NCBI RefSeq assembly: GCF_022370755.2 | Contig: NZ_CP092364.2 | Span: forward strand, 3,906,001 to 3,970,000 | Direction of reading: 5' to 3' | Length of the DNA stretch: 64,000 nucleotides | Source of the DNA: Mycolicibacterium goodii | Lineage (GTDB): Bacteria; Actinomycetota; Actinomycetes; Mycobacteriales; Mycobacteriaceae | Notes under the pieces: model-generated | Database searches by the model: none | What the model saw: only the letters and a program-made list of their open reading frames with translations | What the model was told of the DNA's origin: nothing | In this document: piece after piece, positions 18,533 to 28,400 of the stretch | Layout: every line of letters starts with the position of its first letter | Numbering within the stretch: the stretch's first letter is position 1 | Program-made: the position numbers and the translations under genes

Positions 18533-19114
18533 ATGTCCAGCACCTCGTATCCAGCCGTACGACTCGACCGCACCCGCGCGGCAATGGTCTTCATCGACCA
18601 CCAGGCCGGGCTGTTGCTCGGAGTACAGGATCACGACAAGGAGGAGCTACGCCGCAACGTGATCGCTCTTGCGCTCATCGCCAAGGCGTTCCACGTGCCC
18701 GTCATCATGACCACGAGCGCCGACGACGGCCCCAACGGGCCGATCACCGCCGACCTGTCCGCTGCCGCTCCCGACGCAGTGATCGTACGCCGATCAGGTG
18801 AGATCGACGCCATGGACAATCCCGATTTCACTGCGGCGCTGCGTGATAGCGGCCGCGATCAACTGATTCTCTCGGGCATCAGCACTGACGTCTGCGTGTC
18901 TTTCGTAGCCCAATCGGCAGTCGCGGCCGGATACGGCGCGTGGGCTGTCACCGACGCCTCGGGCACATGAGGCACGCTGGCAGCCGACGCCGCGTGCGAC
19001 CGGATGGCGCGCGCCGGCGTCGTATTGACCAGCACGGTGGCTGTTGCCGCAGAACTGCTCGGCGACTGGCGGACCGAAGGCGGCGACGCCATCGCGGACA
19101 TCCTCGGCCGCTAG
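18533..19114 (+). pseudogene. Isochorismatase-like cysteine hydrolase with in-frame TGA
   Basis: The first 145 codons encode a YcaC-like isochorismatase-family hydrolase: catalytic Asp in MVFIDHQAGLLLG and catalytic Cys in LSGISTDVCVSF. A TGA at 18968-18970 falls in the conserved DASGT segment. The same frame then continues for 47 codons to a TAG at 19112 with the expected tail (AACDRMARAGVVLTSTVAVAAELLGDWR). No frame change is needed, so a single nonsense change breaks an otherwise intact gene of about 193 codons. A truncated product would retain the active-site residues but lack the last helices. Confidence 0.82.
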
Positions 19115-19155
19115 GCCATCCCCGCCTATTCGTCCCTTCTGGCCTTCACCGGCTC

Positions 19156-20096
19156 CTAACGCAACGGTGGGCCGTCGATGCTCGGATCGCCTGACTTCAC
19201 CCAACCGGGCGGAACGGCACCGGGATCGTGGCGTGCCATGCCGATGAAGCGGTTGACCGCCTCGGTCGGTGCACGATCCGGAATCCACTGCAGGGTGTAG
19301 GGCACGAAGCGCGGCCTCGTCACCGGACGCACCACGGCGGCCATGCCCTCGTCGGCGATCGAACCGGTCGTCAGGATCCAGTCGACGTCTGCCTGCGCCG
19401 GCCACGCCGCCGAGACGTGGTTGTCCTCCAGCTCGACGGTGCGCGGCGATACGCGGGCCTCCTCAAGGGCCTGTCGTTGCGCCAACACCCATGCAGGGAA
19501 GAGGAAGTCGCTCTGGATACCCATGGTCTCGTGTGCCAGATCGGTCAGGTCCAACTGCGGCAGCTGCGCCAGCCGATGGTCGGGGCGGACGCTGGCAAGC
19601 AGCGGCTCAGCGCAGGTTACCTCGCTGACGGCGTGCGGCGGATCGGGCACGATCCCGCAGGTGATGGCGATATCGACCGACCCCTCGACCAGCGCCTCCT
19701 GCAGATGAAACAGCCACATCCGCGCGACGATCACCTCGACGTCCGGAGCCTGCGAACCCAGAGGTCCAGCAGGTGCTTTGCCAGGATCGGTGCGGCCAGG
19801 GGCGTGATGCCCAGCCTGACCGTTCCCGCCTCACCCTGCGCGATGCGCTGCACTGCGGCTCCGGCGATGGAGACCTCGTTGAGCATCGTCTTCGCTCGAT
19901 CGAGCAGGTCGGTGCCTGCCGCAGTTAGCGCCACGCGCCGTGTGTTCCGTGTCAGCAGCGGGGTCCCCATCTCCCGCTCCAGCCGCCGCATCATGTCACT
20001 CAACGTCGGCTGGCCGATGCCCACCTTTTCGGCCGCTCGCCCGAAATGCAGTTCGGTCGCAACGGCCACGAAGGCCTCCAGTTGACGTAACTCCAC
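19156..20096 (-). pseudogene. LysR-family regulator, frameshifted
   Basis: A LysR regulator read in two frames. The N-terminal frame starts at GTG 20096 (VELRQLEAFVAVATELHFGR) and contains the winged HTH with VGIGQPTLSDMMRRLEREMGTPLL. It ends near 19735 after LAKHLLDLWVRR. The effector-binding domain continues in another frame (PDVEVIVARMWLFHLQEALVEG... DIAITCG) to 19156. A one-base indel near 19745 explains the break. Total span is about 313 codons, normal for the family. It is convergent with the damaged isochorismatase gene and downstream of the broken FdhF-like gene. Confidence 0.82.
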
Positions 20097-20644
20097 GCCC
20101 TCATCGTAGATAAGCCAGCGCCAATCACTTTCAAGTTGGGGGCGGTGCCGCGGGGTGACATCCGACGACGTTCGGTGCCTACTGCGGGCACCACCGCCCG
20201 ACGAACTGCCGGGCCTGCTCCATGCCGTCGTCTGGCCCGCCGAAGACGACGGTTCCATCCCGCCGTCGGGTGAGCAGATTCCGTGAGCGCTTGAGTCCAT
20301 AGCAATATGGGCCCCAGGATCGCGCCCTCACCCGCCGCGTCGGACAGCGCCGAACACACGAACGGAACCCGGCGGCGTCCAAAGACCGACAACTCCCCCG
20401 ACACCGTCAGCCGACAGCCGACTCACTGCGACGGCCTCAAGGCTACCTCGCCGAGCGAGTCGAGCGGTCCACTCACCCACCACGATTCGAGTCGAGTGAT
20501 CACTCAAGATCTGTGGTGGCGCAACCGTTGCCGACCACGGTCTGCACTCGACCGGATGAAGACCGAACCCCTGCACCCGTTCACCCATAGTCACTCGGAC
20601 GCGATTCCCGCGCCCCTCGTAATGAACTTGATCACCGAGACGAT
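20097..20644. other. 548-base gap without a convincing gene
   Basis: Between the LysR start and the 3' end of the FdhF-like pseudogene. A short minus-strand reading ending near 20179 (DGTVVFGGPDDGMEQARQFVG) looks protein-like and may be the 3' remnant of a lost gene, but I cannot assign it. Otherwise nothing recognisable. Confidence 0.4.
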
Positions 20645-22955
20645 CTAATGCTTCATCAGCGGCTGATCACTCTGAGCGCTGAAGTCGCCCAGCGCGCAGA
20701 GCACGTTCAACTCGGGCATGTAGCCGCACACGTTGCCTGCAGGGATGTCGTATTCGACCGCCCGGTACCCCCACACGGTGCGGGTGCTGCCGTCACGGGC
20801 GTTGCTGGTGATGTCGATCAGGTGGAACTCGGCGAGTCCTCGATCGGTCATATCGGCGCGGTTCATGAACAGCAGGGTCCGGAGATTGCGCACCCCGCGG
20901 TAGCGGTCGCCGTCGGAGTAGATCGTGGTGTTCCACTGATCGTGGGACCGCACCGTCGACAGCATCAACCGATCCGGCGGCGGGCACGCGTCGGGCAGCG
21001 ATGACGCCACGAACTCCGCCCTGCCGGAAGGGGTGAGGAACACCCGCTCTCGCGCGGGTTGGGGGATACGGAATCCGAACGGCATCCGGACCCGACGATT
21101 GAAGTCCTCGAAACCTTCGGCACCGCCGCCATGGTGTCTCGGATGCGGTCGTAGTCCTGCACGTAGAACTCCCCCCACGGAGTGGCCGACTCCGGCAGTG
21201 TCGCCCTGGCCATGCCCGCGAGGATCGCGCACTCGGACTTCAGATGCGGCGACGGCGGTTCCCGGCTGCCGCGGGACAGATGATCCATGCTCATCGAGTC
21301 CTCCACGCTGACGCCCTGCTCGCCGCTGTGTTGGACGTCCTTCTCCGTTCGGCCCAGGCACGGCAGGATGAGGGCCTTGCGGCCGTGCACGAGATGGCTG
21401 CGATTCAGCTTGGTGCTGACCTGAACGGTCGACTCGCAGTTGCGCAGACCTTCGAACGTGGCGGCGGTGCCGGGTGCGGCGAGGCTGAAGTTGCCGCCCA
21501 TGCTGACGAACACCTTGACTTGGCCCGTCCGCATTGCCTCGATCGTGGCGACCGTGTCCAGTCCGTGCTCCCTGGGCGAGGAGATCCCACAGACCTCGTC
21601 GAGTCGATCGAGGAACGCCGCAGTCGGTCGGTGGTCGATGCCGCATGTCCGGTTGCCCTGCACGTTGCTGTGCCCGCGGACCGGCGAAGGCCCAGCACCT
21701 TCGCGTCCCAGATTGCCGCGCAGCAGAAGAAGGTTGACGATCTCACGTACGGTGTCAACACCGTGTTCCTGTTGCGTCAGGCCGAGGCACCAACTGATCA
21801 CGATCCGATCTGACGCCATGTACGTGTCGGCCAACACTCGGATGTCACTTTCCGAAACCCCCGACTGCTCAACGAGTTCCGGCCACTGCGTGTCCAGGAC
21901 GAGATCGCGGTACGACTCGAAGTCGGCGGTGTGATTCCTGATGAAGTCCCGGTCGATCGCCGATGGATCGTCCTGTGACCGCTCGAGAACCGCCTTGGCC
22001 ACTCCACGCAGTAGCGCCAGGTCCCCGCCGATCAGCGGCTGCACGTTCATCGTTCCGGTCTCGGTCGCGTGAAAGATGCCCATCGCGACGAACTCGTGCG
22101 GGACGATGGTGCGCCGTGACGCCGCCTCGACCATCGGGTTCACGTGCACGATACGCGCGCCGCGACGGTATGCGTCGGCCAATGCGGTCAGCATCCGCGG
22201 GGCGTTCGAGGCGGCGTTGACCGCCATCACGACCAACAGGTCCGCGCGATTCCAATCGTCAATGTCGCAGGTGCCCTTGCCGGTGCCGAGCGACGCCTGC
22301 AGCGCCCGACCGGACGCCTCGTGGCACATGTTCGAACAGTCCGGCAGATTGTTGGTACCGACTCACGCACCCACAACTGGTAGAGGAAGGTCGCCTCATT
22401 GGACAGGGCACCCGAGGTGTAGAACGACGCCTCGTCCGGACTGTCCAGGGCTCTGGGGTGCTCTCCTGCCATGGCGAACGCCTTATGCCAGGAGATCGGC
22501 ACATACGTGTCACTGGCCGCGTCGTAGCTCATCGGCTCCATCAGCCGGCCTTGATCTTCGAGGGCGAAGTCGGTCCAGCTCGACAGCTCGGTCACGGTGT
22601 GGGCGGCGAAGAACGCCCGGTCGACCTTCTTGCGGGTCATTTCCCACGTCACGTGTTTGATGCCGTTCGCGCAGACGTCGAGGTGCAGCCCATTGCGGTC
22701 GTCAGGCCATGCACAGCCGGGGCAATCGAACCCGCCGTCCTCGTGATTCATCTTCAGCATCGCGCGCGGTCCCCGGAACGGCTCCCGCGCCCGCGCGACG
22801 ACACGCGCGACGCCGCGAGCAGCTCCCCAACCGGCAGCCGGCGCGCGGTCGTCCTCCTGGGTGAACGCACCACCCCGGTTCGGCCCCCGACCCGCCGCTG
22901 GCGAGCCCGGCGCACCGCGACCCAAGTCGTCACCAGGCGAAACACGTTGTGTCAC
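20645..22955 (-). pseudogene. FdhF/YdeP-type molybdopterin oxidoreductase, two frameshifts
   Basis: A formate dehydrogenase alpha-like molybdopterin oxidoreductase, about 770 codons. The N-terminal part (start near 22955) has FDCPGCAWPDD and ALSNEATFLYQLWVRE. A one-base deletion near 22360 moves the reading to NNLPDCSNMCHEASGRAL and the catalytic core (RADLLVVMAVNAASNAPRML, VRGHSNVQGNRTCGI). A second one-base deletion near 21120 (after RDTMAAVP) moves it to EGFEDFNRRVRMPFGFR and the C-terminal molybdopterin-dinucleotide domain ending at LMKH. Both junctions restore the expected family sequence if one base is added. Probably non-functional unless these are assembly errors. Confidence 0.87.
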
Positions 22956-23019
22956 AAATGTATCGACATCCCAAGTCGAAGCGGCACGATCGATCGGAAA
23001 TGCAGATCAAGCCACCGGG

Positions 23020-23193
23020 GTGATTCAAATCGTCAGTGAGCGCATCGGTCACGCGGACGTCGGATTCTTCCTCCAGACCTATGCCTATGTGCTCAAGAAC
23101 GATGATAGAGAAGCCGCCGAGCAAGCGGCAGCCTTCCTAATCGGTGACCACCTAGGTACGTCGGTCAATTCTGAACGGGCCACGGACGCATAG
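23020..23193 (+). pseudogene. Tyrosine integrase 3' remnant
   Basis: About 57 codons reading VSERIGHADVGFFLQTYAYVL, the C-terminal box of tyrosine recombinases with the nucleophilic Tyr in LQTY, followed by EAAEQAAAFLIG and a stop at 23193. Nothing upstream in this frame looks like the rest of an integrase; the sequence before about 23010 is antisense to the FdhF-like pseudogene. It is therefore a truncated relic. It lies 565 bases from the 3' end of an initiator tRNA gene, a usual kind of integration site. Confidence 0.7.
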
Positions 23194-23716
23194 ACTCTGC
23201 CGACTTCAACTCAAATCATCTGTGCCGGCTCTTCGCCAAGTAAACCCTGGGCGTTCGTCGGATGAGCTGTACGTCGGAGTCCAAATCTCAACACATTGAT
23301 GGCGTGGTCTAGACGGTGCAAAAGGCTGATGTGTTGTTCACCGCAGCTCCCGCGCAAGTCGACGAGATTTCCAAAGACCCATTGACTAACCCGCTCGGCC
23401 CTCTGAGGATCGCCTGCCCCTATACGATCATCAGTCGCGTCGACGACGCTTCGGGAAGTACTCGGCCGTGGTGTAGCCAAGCACAGGGACGACCACAGGT
23501 CTCGGCGGACGCTGCGAAGCAACCCTCGTACATGGCTGCGCCACGACGAGCGACGGATCTATCGAGTCATCTGGCGAAGCAGGCGCCCACTGCACCGGCG
23601 CCCAAGGGCCGACCGCTAGACGCTAAGGGGTCAAGTGGACGGAAGCCACAGGGCCGAAAGATCGTAGACGCAGTTCGGTCGGCTGACGTTCACAAATGCG
23701 TTCACAAGCCCGATGA
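23194..23716. other. Gap between integrase remnant and tRNA-Met; no gene seen
   Basis: About 520 bases whose local composition looks more AT-rich and less codon-biased than neighbouring genes. The reading running from 23316 into the tRNA ends in the well-known artefact AGTGFEPATSGL produced by antisense translation of a tRNA. A short direct repeat GTTCACAA occurs near 23690-23705. Probably residue of a mobile element, but no family is recognisable. Confidence 0.4.
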
Positions 23717-23750
23717 AAACGGCCCCCGGAGTAATCTCCGGGGGCCGTTC
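23717..23750 (-). terminator. Intrinsic terminator of the tRNA gene
   Basis: Inverted repeat GGCCCCCGGA / TCCGGGGGCC with a short loop, followed on the minus strand by GTTTTC. It begins a few bases after the 3' end of the tRNA and fits its rho-independent terminator. Confidence 0.75.
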
Positions 23751-23757
23751 TACCTAG

Positions 23758-23831
23758 TAGCGGGGACAGGATTCGAACCTGCGACCTCTGGGTTATGAGC
23801 CCAGCGAGCTACCGAGCTGCTCCACCCCGCG
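23758..23831 (-). tRNA. Initiator tRNA-fMet (anticodon CAU)
   Basis: The minus strand reads CGCGGGGTGGAGCAGCTCGG, then an anticodon stem-loop with three G-C pairs (GGGCTCATAACCC), the initiator hallmark, and a GGTTCGAATCC T-arm. The acceptor stem leaves position 1 (C) unpaired in Watson-Crick terms opposite position 72, another initiator feature. CCA is not encoded. It marks the border between the decayed accessory region on the left and mostly conserved genes on the right. Confidence 0.93.
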
Positions 23832-23843
23832 TTGGTGAATACC

Positions 23844-23873
23844 AGGTTACCGGGGCCGTGAGCACAGTTCCAA
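23844..23873 (-). promoter_or_regulatory. Candidate promoter of tRNA-fMet
   Basis: On the minus strand TTGGAA (23868-23873) and TAACCT (23844-23849) are spaced by 18 bases, with the mature tRNA 5' end 12 bases downstream of the -10 box. The arrangement fits a sigma-A promoter. Confidence 0.4.
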
Positions 23874-23915
23874 ATCGTATGGTCAGCGGCGGTTTTTGCT
23901 GCCACACGCGCCCGA

Positions 23916-25316
23916 TCAGGCGGTGAAACGCACGACCTGACCGCATCGGTACACCCCGGCCGGGTCGTAGCGTTCGGCGAGCGCGGCCAGCCAGTGCAGG
24001 GTGTCCTCGTCGTACACCCGCGCGGCGCGCCCGGCATCGTCGGATGGTGCGAAGTTCGGCAGTTGCCCGCCGGTCGACCACGGTGTGAGCGCGTCGACGA
24101 GAGCCGCGCCGTGCGCGCGCACGGTGTCGGCGGTCGGCGGCATCAGCACACCGATGGCGGTGACGCCGAATCCGGCGTCGCGGTGGCAGAACGCGCTGCG
24201 GTGCCGCGGCTCACACGCCAAAGCTCCACCGAACAGGCGTACTTCGACGATCGTCTGCACCGGCGGCGAGTCCGGACCGGCCGCCGACAGCAGGACATCG
24301 ACCGCTTCGGGCGGCAGTTCCCGCAGCAGCGTGTGGCTTTCGCAACACGGCATGGGATCGACCGGATCGGCATGGACCCCGCCGATGGCGGCGTACGGGT
24401 GCACCGCGATGGTGTCCAGCAGCGGCGTGGCCACGGCGCGCATGGGCGCCAGCAGACGTTCCGCCCGGGCGTAGTCACCGATGGCGGTGTAGCGCACCGC
24501 AACCGTGAGCTTGCCCGCCAATGGCTCCGGCACGCCGGGAAGCGGCGGGAGATGCTGCAGGGCGATGGAGGTATTGATGCTCTCTGGCAATGTCACACAC
24601 CAGGTGCTCCACGCACGCAGCACCGCCGCGGCGTCGGACCCGTCGAAAATGACTGCACCGCCGTAGAACTCAGGGATGGGTGGAAGGTCGATCTCCATCG
24701 AGGTGACGATGCCCAGTGTCGCTTTGCCGCCGCGCAGCCCCCAGAACAGCTCGGCGTTGTCCTCCGGTGTCGCCCGCAGCAACTCCCCTGTCCCGGTGAC
24801 CAACTCGAAGGACCGCACGTGGTCGGACGACAGCCCCACGGTGCGCACCAGCGGGCCGACGCCGCCGCCGGTGAGGTAACCGATCACGCCCACATTCGGC
24901 GCGGACCCACACAGCGGAGCGAGGCCGTGCGGCGCCGCAGCGTCGATCACGTGCTGCCAGGTGGCGCCGGCGGCCACTCGGGCCGTACGGGTGCCCGGGT
25001 CGACGGTGCATCCGGTCATACCCGAGGTCACCACCAGGATCGTGTCGTCGGTAACGCCCATCGCGCCGTGGCCGGTGGCCTGCACCGTCACCCGCATCCC
25101 TCTCGACGCCGCGAAACGCACGGTGTTGGCGACGTCGTAGGCCGAGGTGGCCAGCACCACGGCGGCGGGCTTCACTTCGGCGGCCACATTCCACGGGGTG
25201 GCACGCTCGTAGCCGGCTTCACCCGGCAGCGCCACGGGGGCCACGACATGTGCGCGCAGCCCGTCCAGGGCGTCGGCGAGGCCCTCGGTGCCGTGCGGGA
25301 GGTCGGTCAGGGTCAT
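23916..25316 (-). CDS. FAD-binding oxidoreductase (PCMH/BBE type)
   Basis: A 466-residue flavoprotein of the berberine-bridge/6-hydroxynicotine oxidase family. The FAD domain shows KPAAVVLATSAYDVANTVRFAASRGMRVTVQATGHGAMG, with the His a possible covalent flavin site, then GVIGYLTGGGVGPLVRTVGL; the C-terminal end (YDPAGVYRCG) is the BBE-like tail. GGAAGGA lies 5 bases before ATG 25316, so the longer frame to 25409 is unlikely. It follows the large BTAD regulator on the same strand, 120 bases downstream, and may be its target. The substrate is unknown. Confidence 0.88.
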   Translation of the reverse strand: MTLTDLPHGTEGLADALDGLRAHVVAPVALPGEAGYERATPWNVAAEVKPAAVVLATSAYDVANTVRFAASRGMRVTVQATGHGAMGVTDDTILVVTSGMTGCTVDPGTRTARVAAGATWQHVIDAAAPHGLAPLCGSAPNVGVIGYLTGGGVGPLVRTVGLSSDHVRSFELVTGTGELLRATPEDNAELFWGLRGGKATLGIVTSMEIDLPPIPEFYGGAVIFDGSDAAAVLRAWSTWCVTLPESINTSIALQHLPPLPGVPEPLAGKLTVAVRYTAIGDYARAERLLAPMRAVATPLLDTIAVHPYAAIGGVHADPVDPMPCCESHTLLRELPPEAVDVLLSAAGPDSPPVQTIVEVRLFGGALACEPRHRSAFCHRDAGFGVTAIGVLMPPTADTVRAHGAALVDALTPWSTGGQLPNFAPSDDAGRAARVYDEDTLHWLAALAERYDPAGVYRCGQVVRFTA

Positions 25317-25436
25317 CGGAGTCCTTCCAAGCTTCAGACAGTGTTGACGCGGTTGTGTGGCACAGAGCATCACCGCACCCGCTTGGCGATCTCTTGGCGG
25401 CGCGCTCAAGGATGCGTCAAGACGCCAAACTCCAGG

Positions 25437-28400
25437 TCAGGCGAGTTCCCGGGCCTGCGCGGCGATGCCGCGCATGCTCATCGCCTCAGCGTCGGCGGCC
25501 AGCTTGGCCGCCGCTTGGCGCCGGGTCGGGCCCTCGTCGTCGAGCTGACAGGCCAGCAGCGCGCAGCGCAGCAGCGTGGGTTTGGCCTCGGTCCGACGCG
25601 CGATGTCCTCGGCAATCGCGAGGTCCGCGAGCGCTCGGGCACGGTCCCCGCGCAAGGCGTGCAGCCTGGCCGTGGCCAGCGCCACCGGGCCGGCGTGGCC
25701 TACCTGTCCGATCAACGCGATGCGCTCGGTGAAAGGCTTCAGGGCGGCGAGCAACGGCTCGGCGTACTCGCCCAGCTCGTAGTCGGCAGCCAGGTGGGCC
25801 AACCAGGCCGCCTCACCCAGGTTGGTCCAGACGTGTCCGCGATCGGAGTTCACCCAGTACTCCAGCCTCGCGGCGGCCTCGGTGCGCGAGCCGCGCTCGA
25901 TGGTCAGCAGCGCGATGCACACCATGGCCTCCATGCCCTGCCCGCCTCTTTCTACGTCGGCGGGCGTGACCCCGAATCCCGCCGGGACCGGTCCGCCGAT
26001 CTCCCGCAGCAGGGTCACCTCGGCCAGCAGACCGCTTCCGGCACCGTAGAGTTCGGTCTGCTCATGAACGTGCGCCGCAATCAGATGGTGGCGTTGCGCC
26101 TCGTCGAAGTCTCCGCGCCACGTCGCCAAAACTGCTTCCATCCACCGCAATTGGGCACGCAGAACGGGAAGTTGCAGTTCCTCACTGCCGGCAACTCCGG
26201 CCCTGAGGTGACGCTCGGTCAGATCGATGTCGGCGAGGAGCATCGCCGACATTGTCGCCACCGAATGGGCGATCACCGAGTCCTCACGAAACCTGCTGTG
26301 CTGCAACGCGTTGAGTCGCGTCATCCATTCGAAGATATCGTGGCTGCGTTCGTTGACCCCCGAGTACGTGATGAGCCGGCCCATGAGCACGTCGGCGAGC
26401 ACATCGGGATCCTCGGTCTGTTCGGCGAGCTGTTCGGCGCGCTCCAGGTGACCGGCGGACACCGCGGGATCCGGGTGATAGCAGCATCCGACACCGAGTG
26501 CGGCCAGCACGCGCGCCCCGGCCGCCGGGTGGCCGGCAGCCATGTCCGCGGCGCGCTGCAACAACGTCAGCAGCGCACCCGGATCGTCACCGGGGGCCAA
26601 CCACGGCCATCCCCCGCTGGACCGCAACAGCACACTGGCGACCAGGCCCGCGGTGTCGGCGCGCTCGTTGCGCAACGCCTCGGTGAGGTGACGTTCCACG
26701 TAGCGCAGCACCGTGCGACCTCGGCCCGCGCGGGAATGCGCTTCGAGCATCGCCACGGTGAGCGCGTCGCGTTCGGCGTCGCTGCGGGACGCGACCGGCA
26801 CCCGGTCATAGGCGTCGAGCGCGGCCTGCCACCACCCGGCCGCGATGTCCGAGCTCCAGCGTTGGGTGGCGGCCTCGGCGGCCAGCCTGCACGCCGCCAC
26901 CACCTCCACCGGGTCGGCCAACGGTTGTGCGGCCACCAGATGCTGCGCGCGCCGCGTTATCGCATCGTCAGATGGGTTGCCCGCCAACACTTCGGCCACC
27001 TGCGCGTGTAGGCGCTGTCGACGTAGCGCGGGCAGGCCTGCCATCAAATGGTCACGCAGCAGTCCGTGGGCGAACGCGTATCCGTCGCCGGTGTGGGCAT
27101 TGACCACGATGCGTTCGTCGGCCGCGGCGTCCAAATGGTCTGCCAGCGTGTCGAAGTCGATCTTCGCGACCCGCGCCAGCACGGGCACCACGTCGGCGTC
27201 GATGGGATCGCCGATCACCGCCGCAACCCGCAGCACCGCGAGCACATCTGGGTCGAGTCCGGCAAGGCGCCGGTCGAGCACCGACTTGACCGCCACCGGG
27301 ATCTCGCCGCGCTCGGCGCGTGGCAGACGGGCGTATTCGGAAACGAAGAACGGATTTCCGCCGGTGCGCTCGGCCAGGACCCGGGCCTCGGCGTCGTCGA
27401 CGGCATCCTCGGAGATCTGATTGGCCAATACCGCAACGTCATCAGATGACAACGAACACAATGCCAGGTGCCGGTTACCATCGCCGCGTGCCACCGTCGC
27501 CAACACGCGCGCGACCTCGCTGCTGTGGTCACCGTCGCGCACCGTGAGCACCATGGCCACCGGATGGTCGCGCAGGGTGCCCGCGATGTAGGCCAGACAA
27601 CTGGCCGAGGTCGAATCCGCCCACTGCACATCGTCGATCACGACGACCAGTGGCCGGTGCGCCGACTCCAACAGCGCCTGTACCCGCTCGTACACCTGGA
27701 ACCGCGCGGTATCGGGATCGGCGTGCGACGGCACGGCAAGCACCTCGTCGGCGTCACCGCCCAAGGCGCGCACCAGTTGTCGCATCGGCCACCACGGCGG
27801 GGTGGACCGTTCGTCCGGGCACGACACCCACACCACCTCGGCGTCGCAGCGGTCGGCGATCTCCTCGGCGAGGCGGGTCTTGCCGATGCCCGGCGGCCCG
27901 GACAACACCAGCCACCGGGTCTCCCCCGCCGTCACATCCGCGAGAAGATCTGTGGCAATACACAATTCGCGGTCGCGACCGATCAGGACGCCGCGCTGGG
28001 TGCCGACGTCGGCCACGGGCGCGGCCGGCGCCGCGGGGGTGTGCACCTCCTCGGCGCCGGTCCATTCCGGCGGCCGCGGCCACGCGACGAGTTCGGGTGC
28101 CTGGCGCAGGATCGCGGTCTGCAATTCGCGCAGCTCGGCGCCCGGGACCAGCGCCAATTCGTTGTCGAGCAACTGCGCATAGCGGGTGTAGGTGTCCAGC
28201 GCCTCGGATGCGCGACCAGCGCGATACAGCGTCAGCATGTGCAGCCAGCAGGCGCGGTCGGAAAGCGGGTCGGCCGAACGGAGTTGCGCGACAGCGGTCA
28301 GCGCGGCAGGCACCCGCCCCAGCGCCAGCAGCGCGGTGATCCGGTGGTCGACGCACTCACTGCGCAACTCGGCGGCACGCGCGGCGTCCTCGGTGACCCA

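Noticed and set aside
20179..20382. 67-codon minus-strand reading as a gene
   Set aside because: Only its last 30 codons look protein-like and there is no start signal; noted as a possible remnant in the gap entry only.
23316..23798. 160-codon plus-strand ORF ending AGTGFEPATSGL
   Set aside because: The C-terminal part is antisense translation of the initiator tRNA, a known annotation artefact; the rest has no protein-like signature.
23994..27011. 1005-codon plus-strand ORF
   Set aside because: Antisense to the FAD oxidoreductase and BTAD regulator genes; Arg/His/Gly-rich composition typical of a GC-skewed shadow frame.
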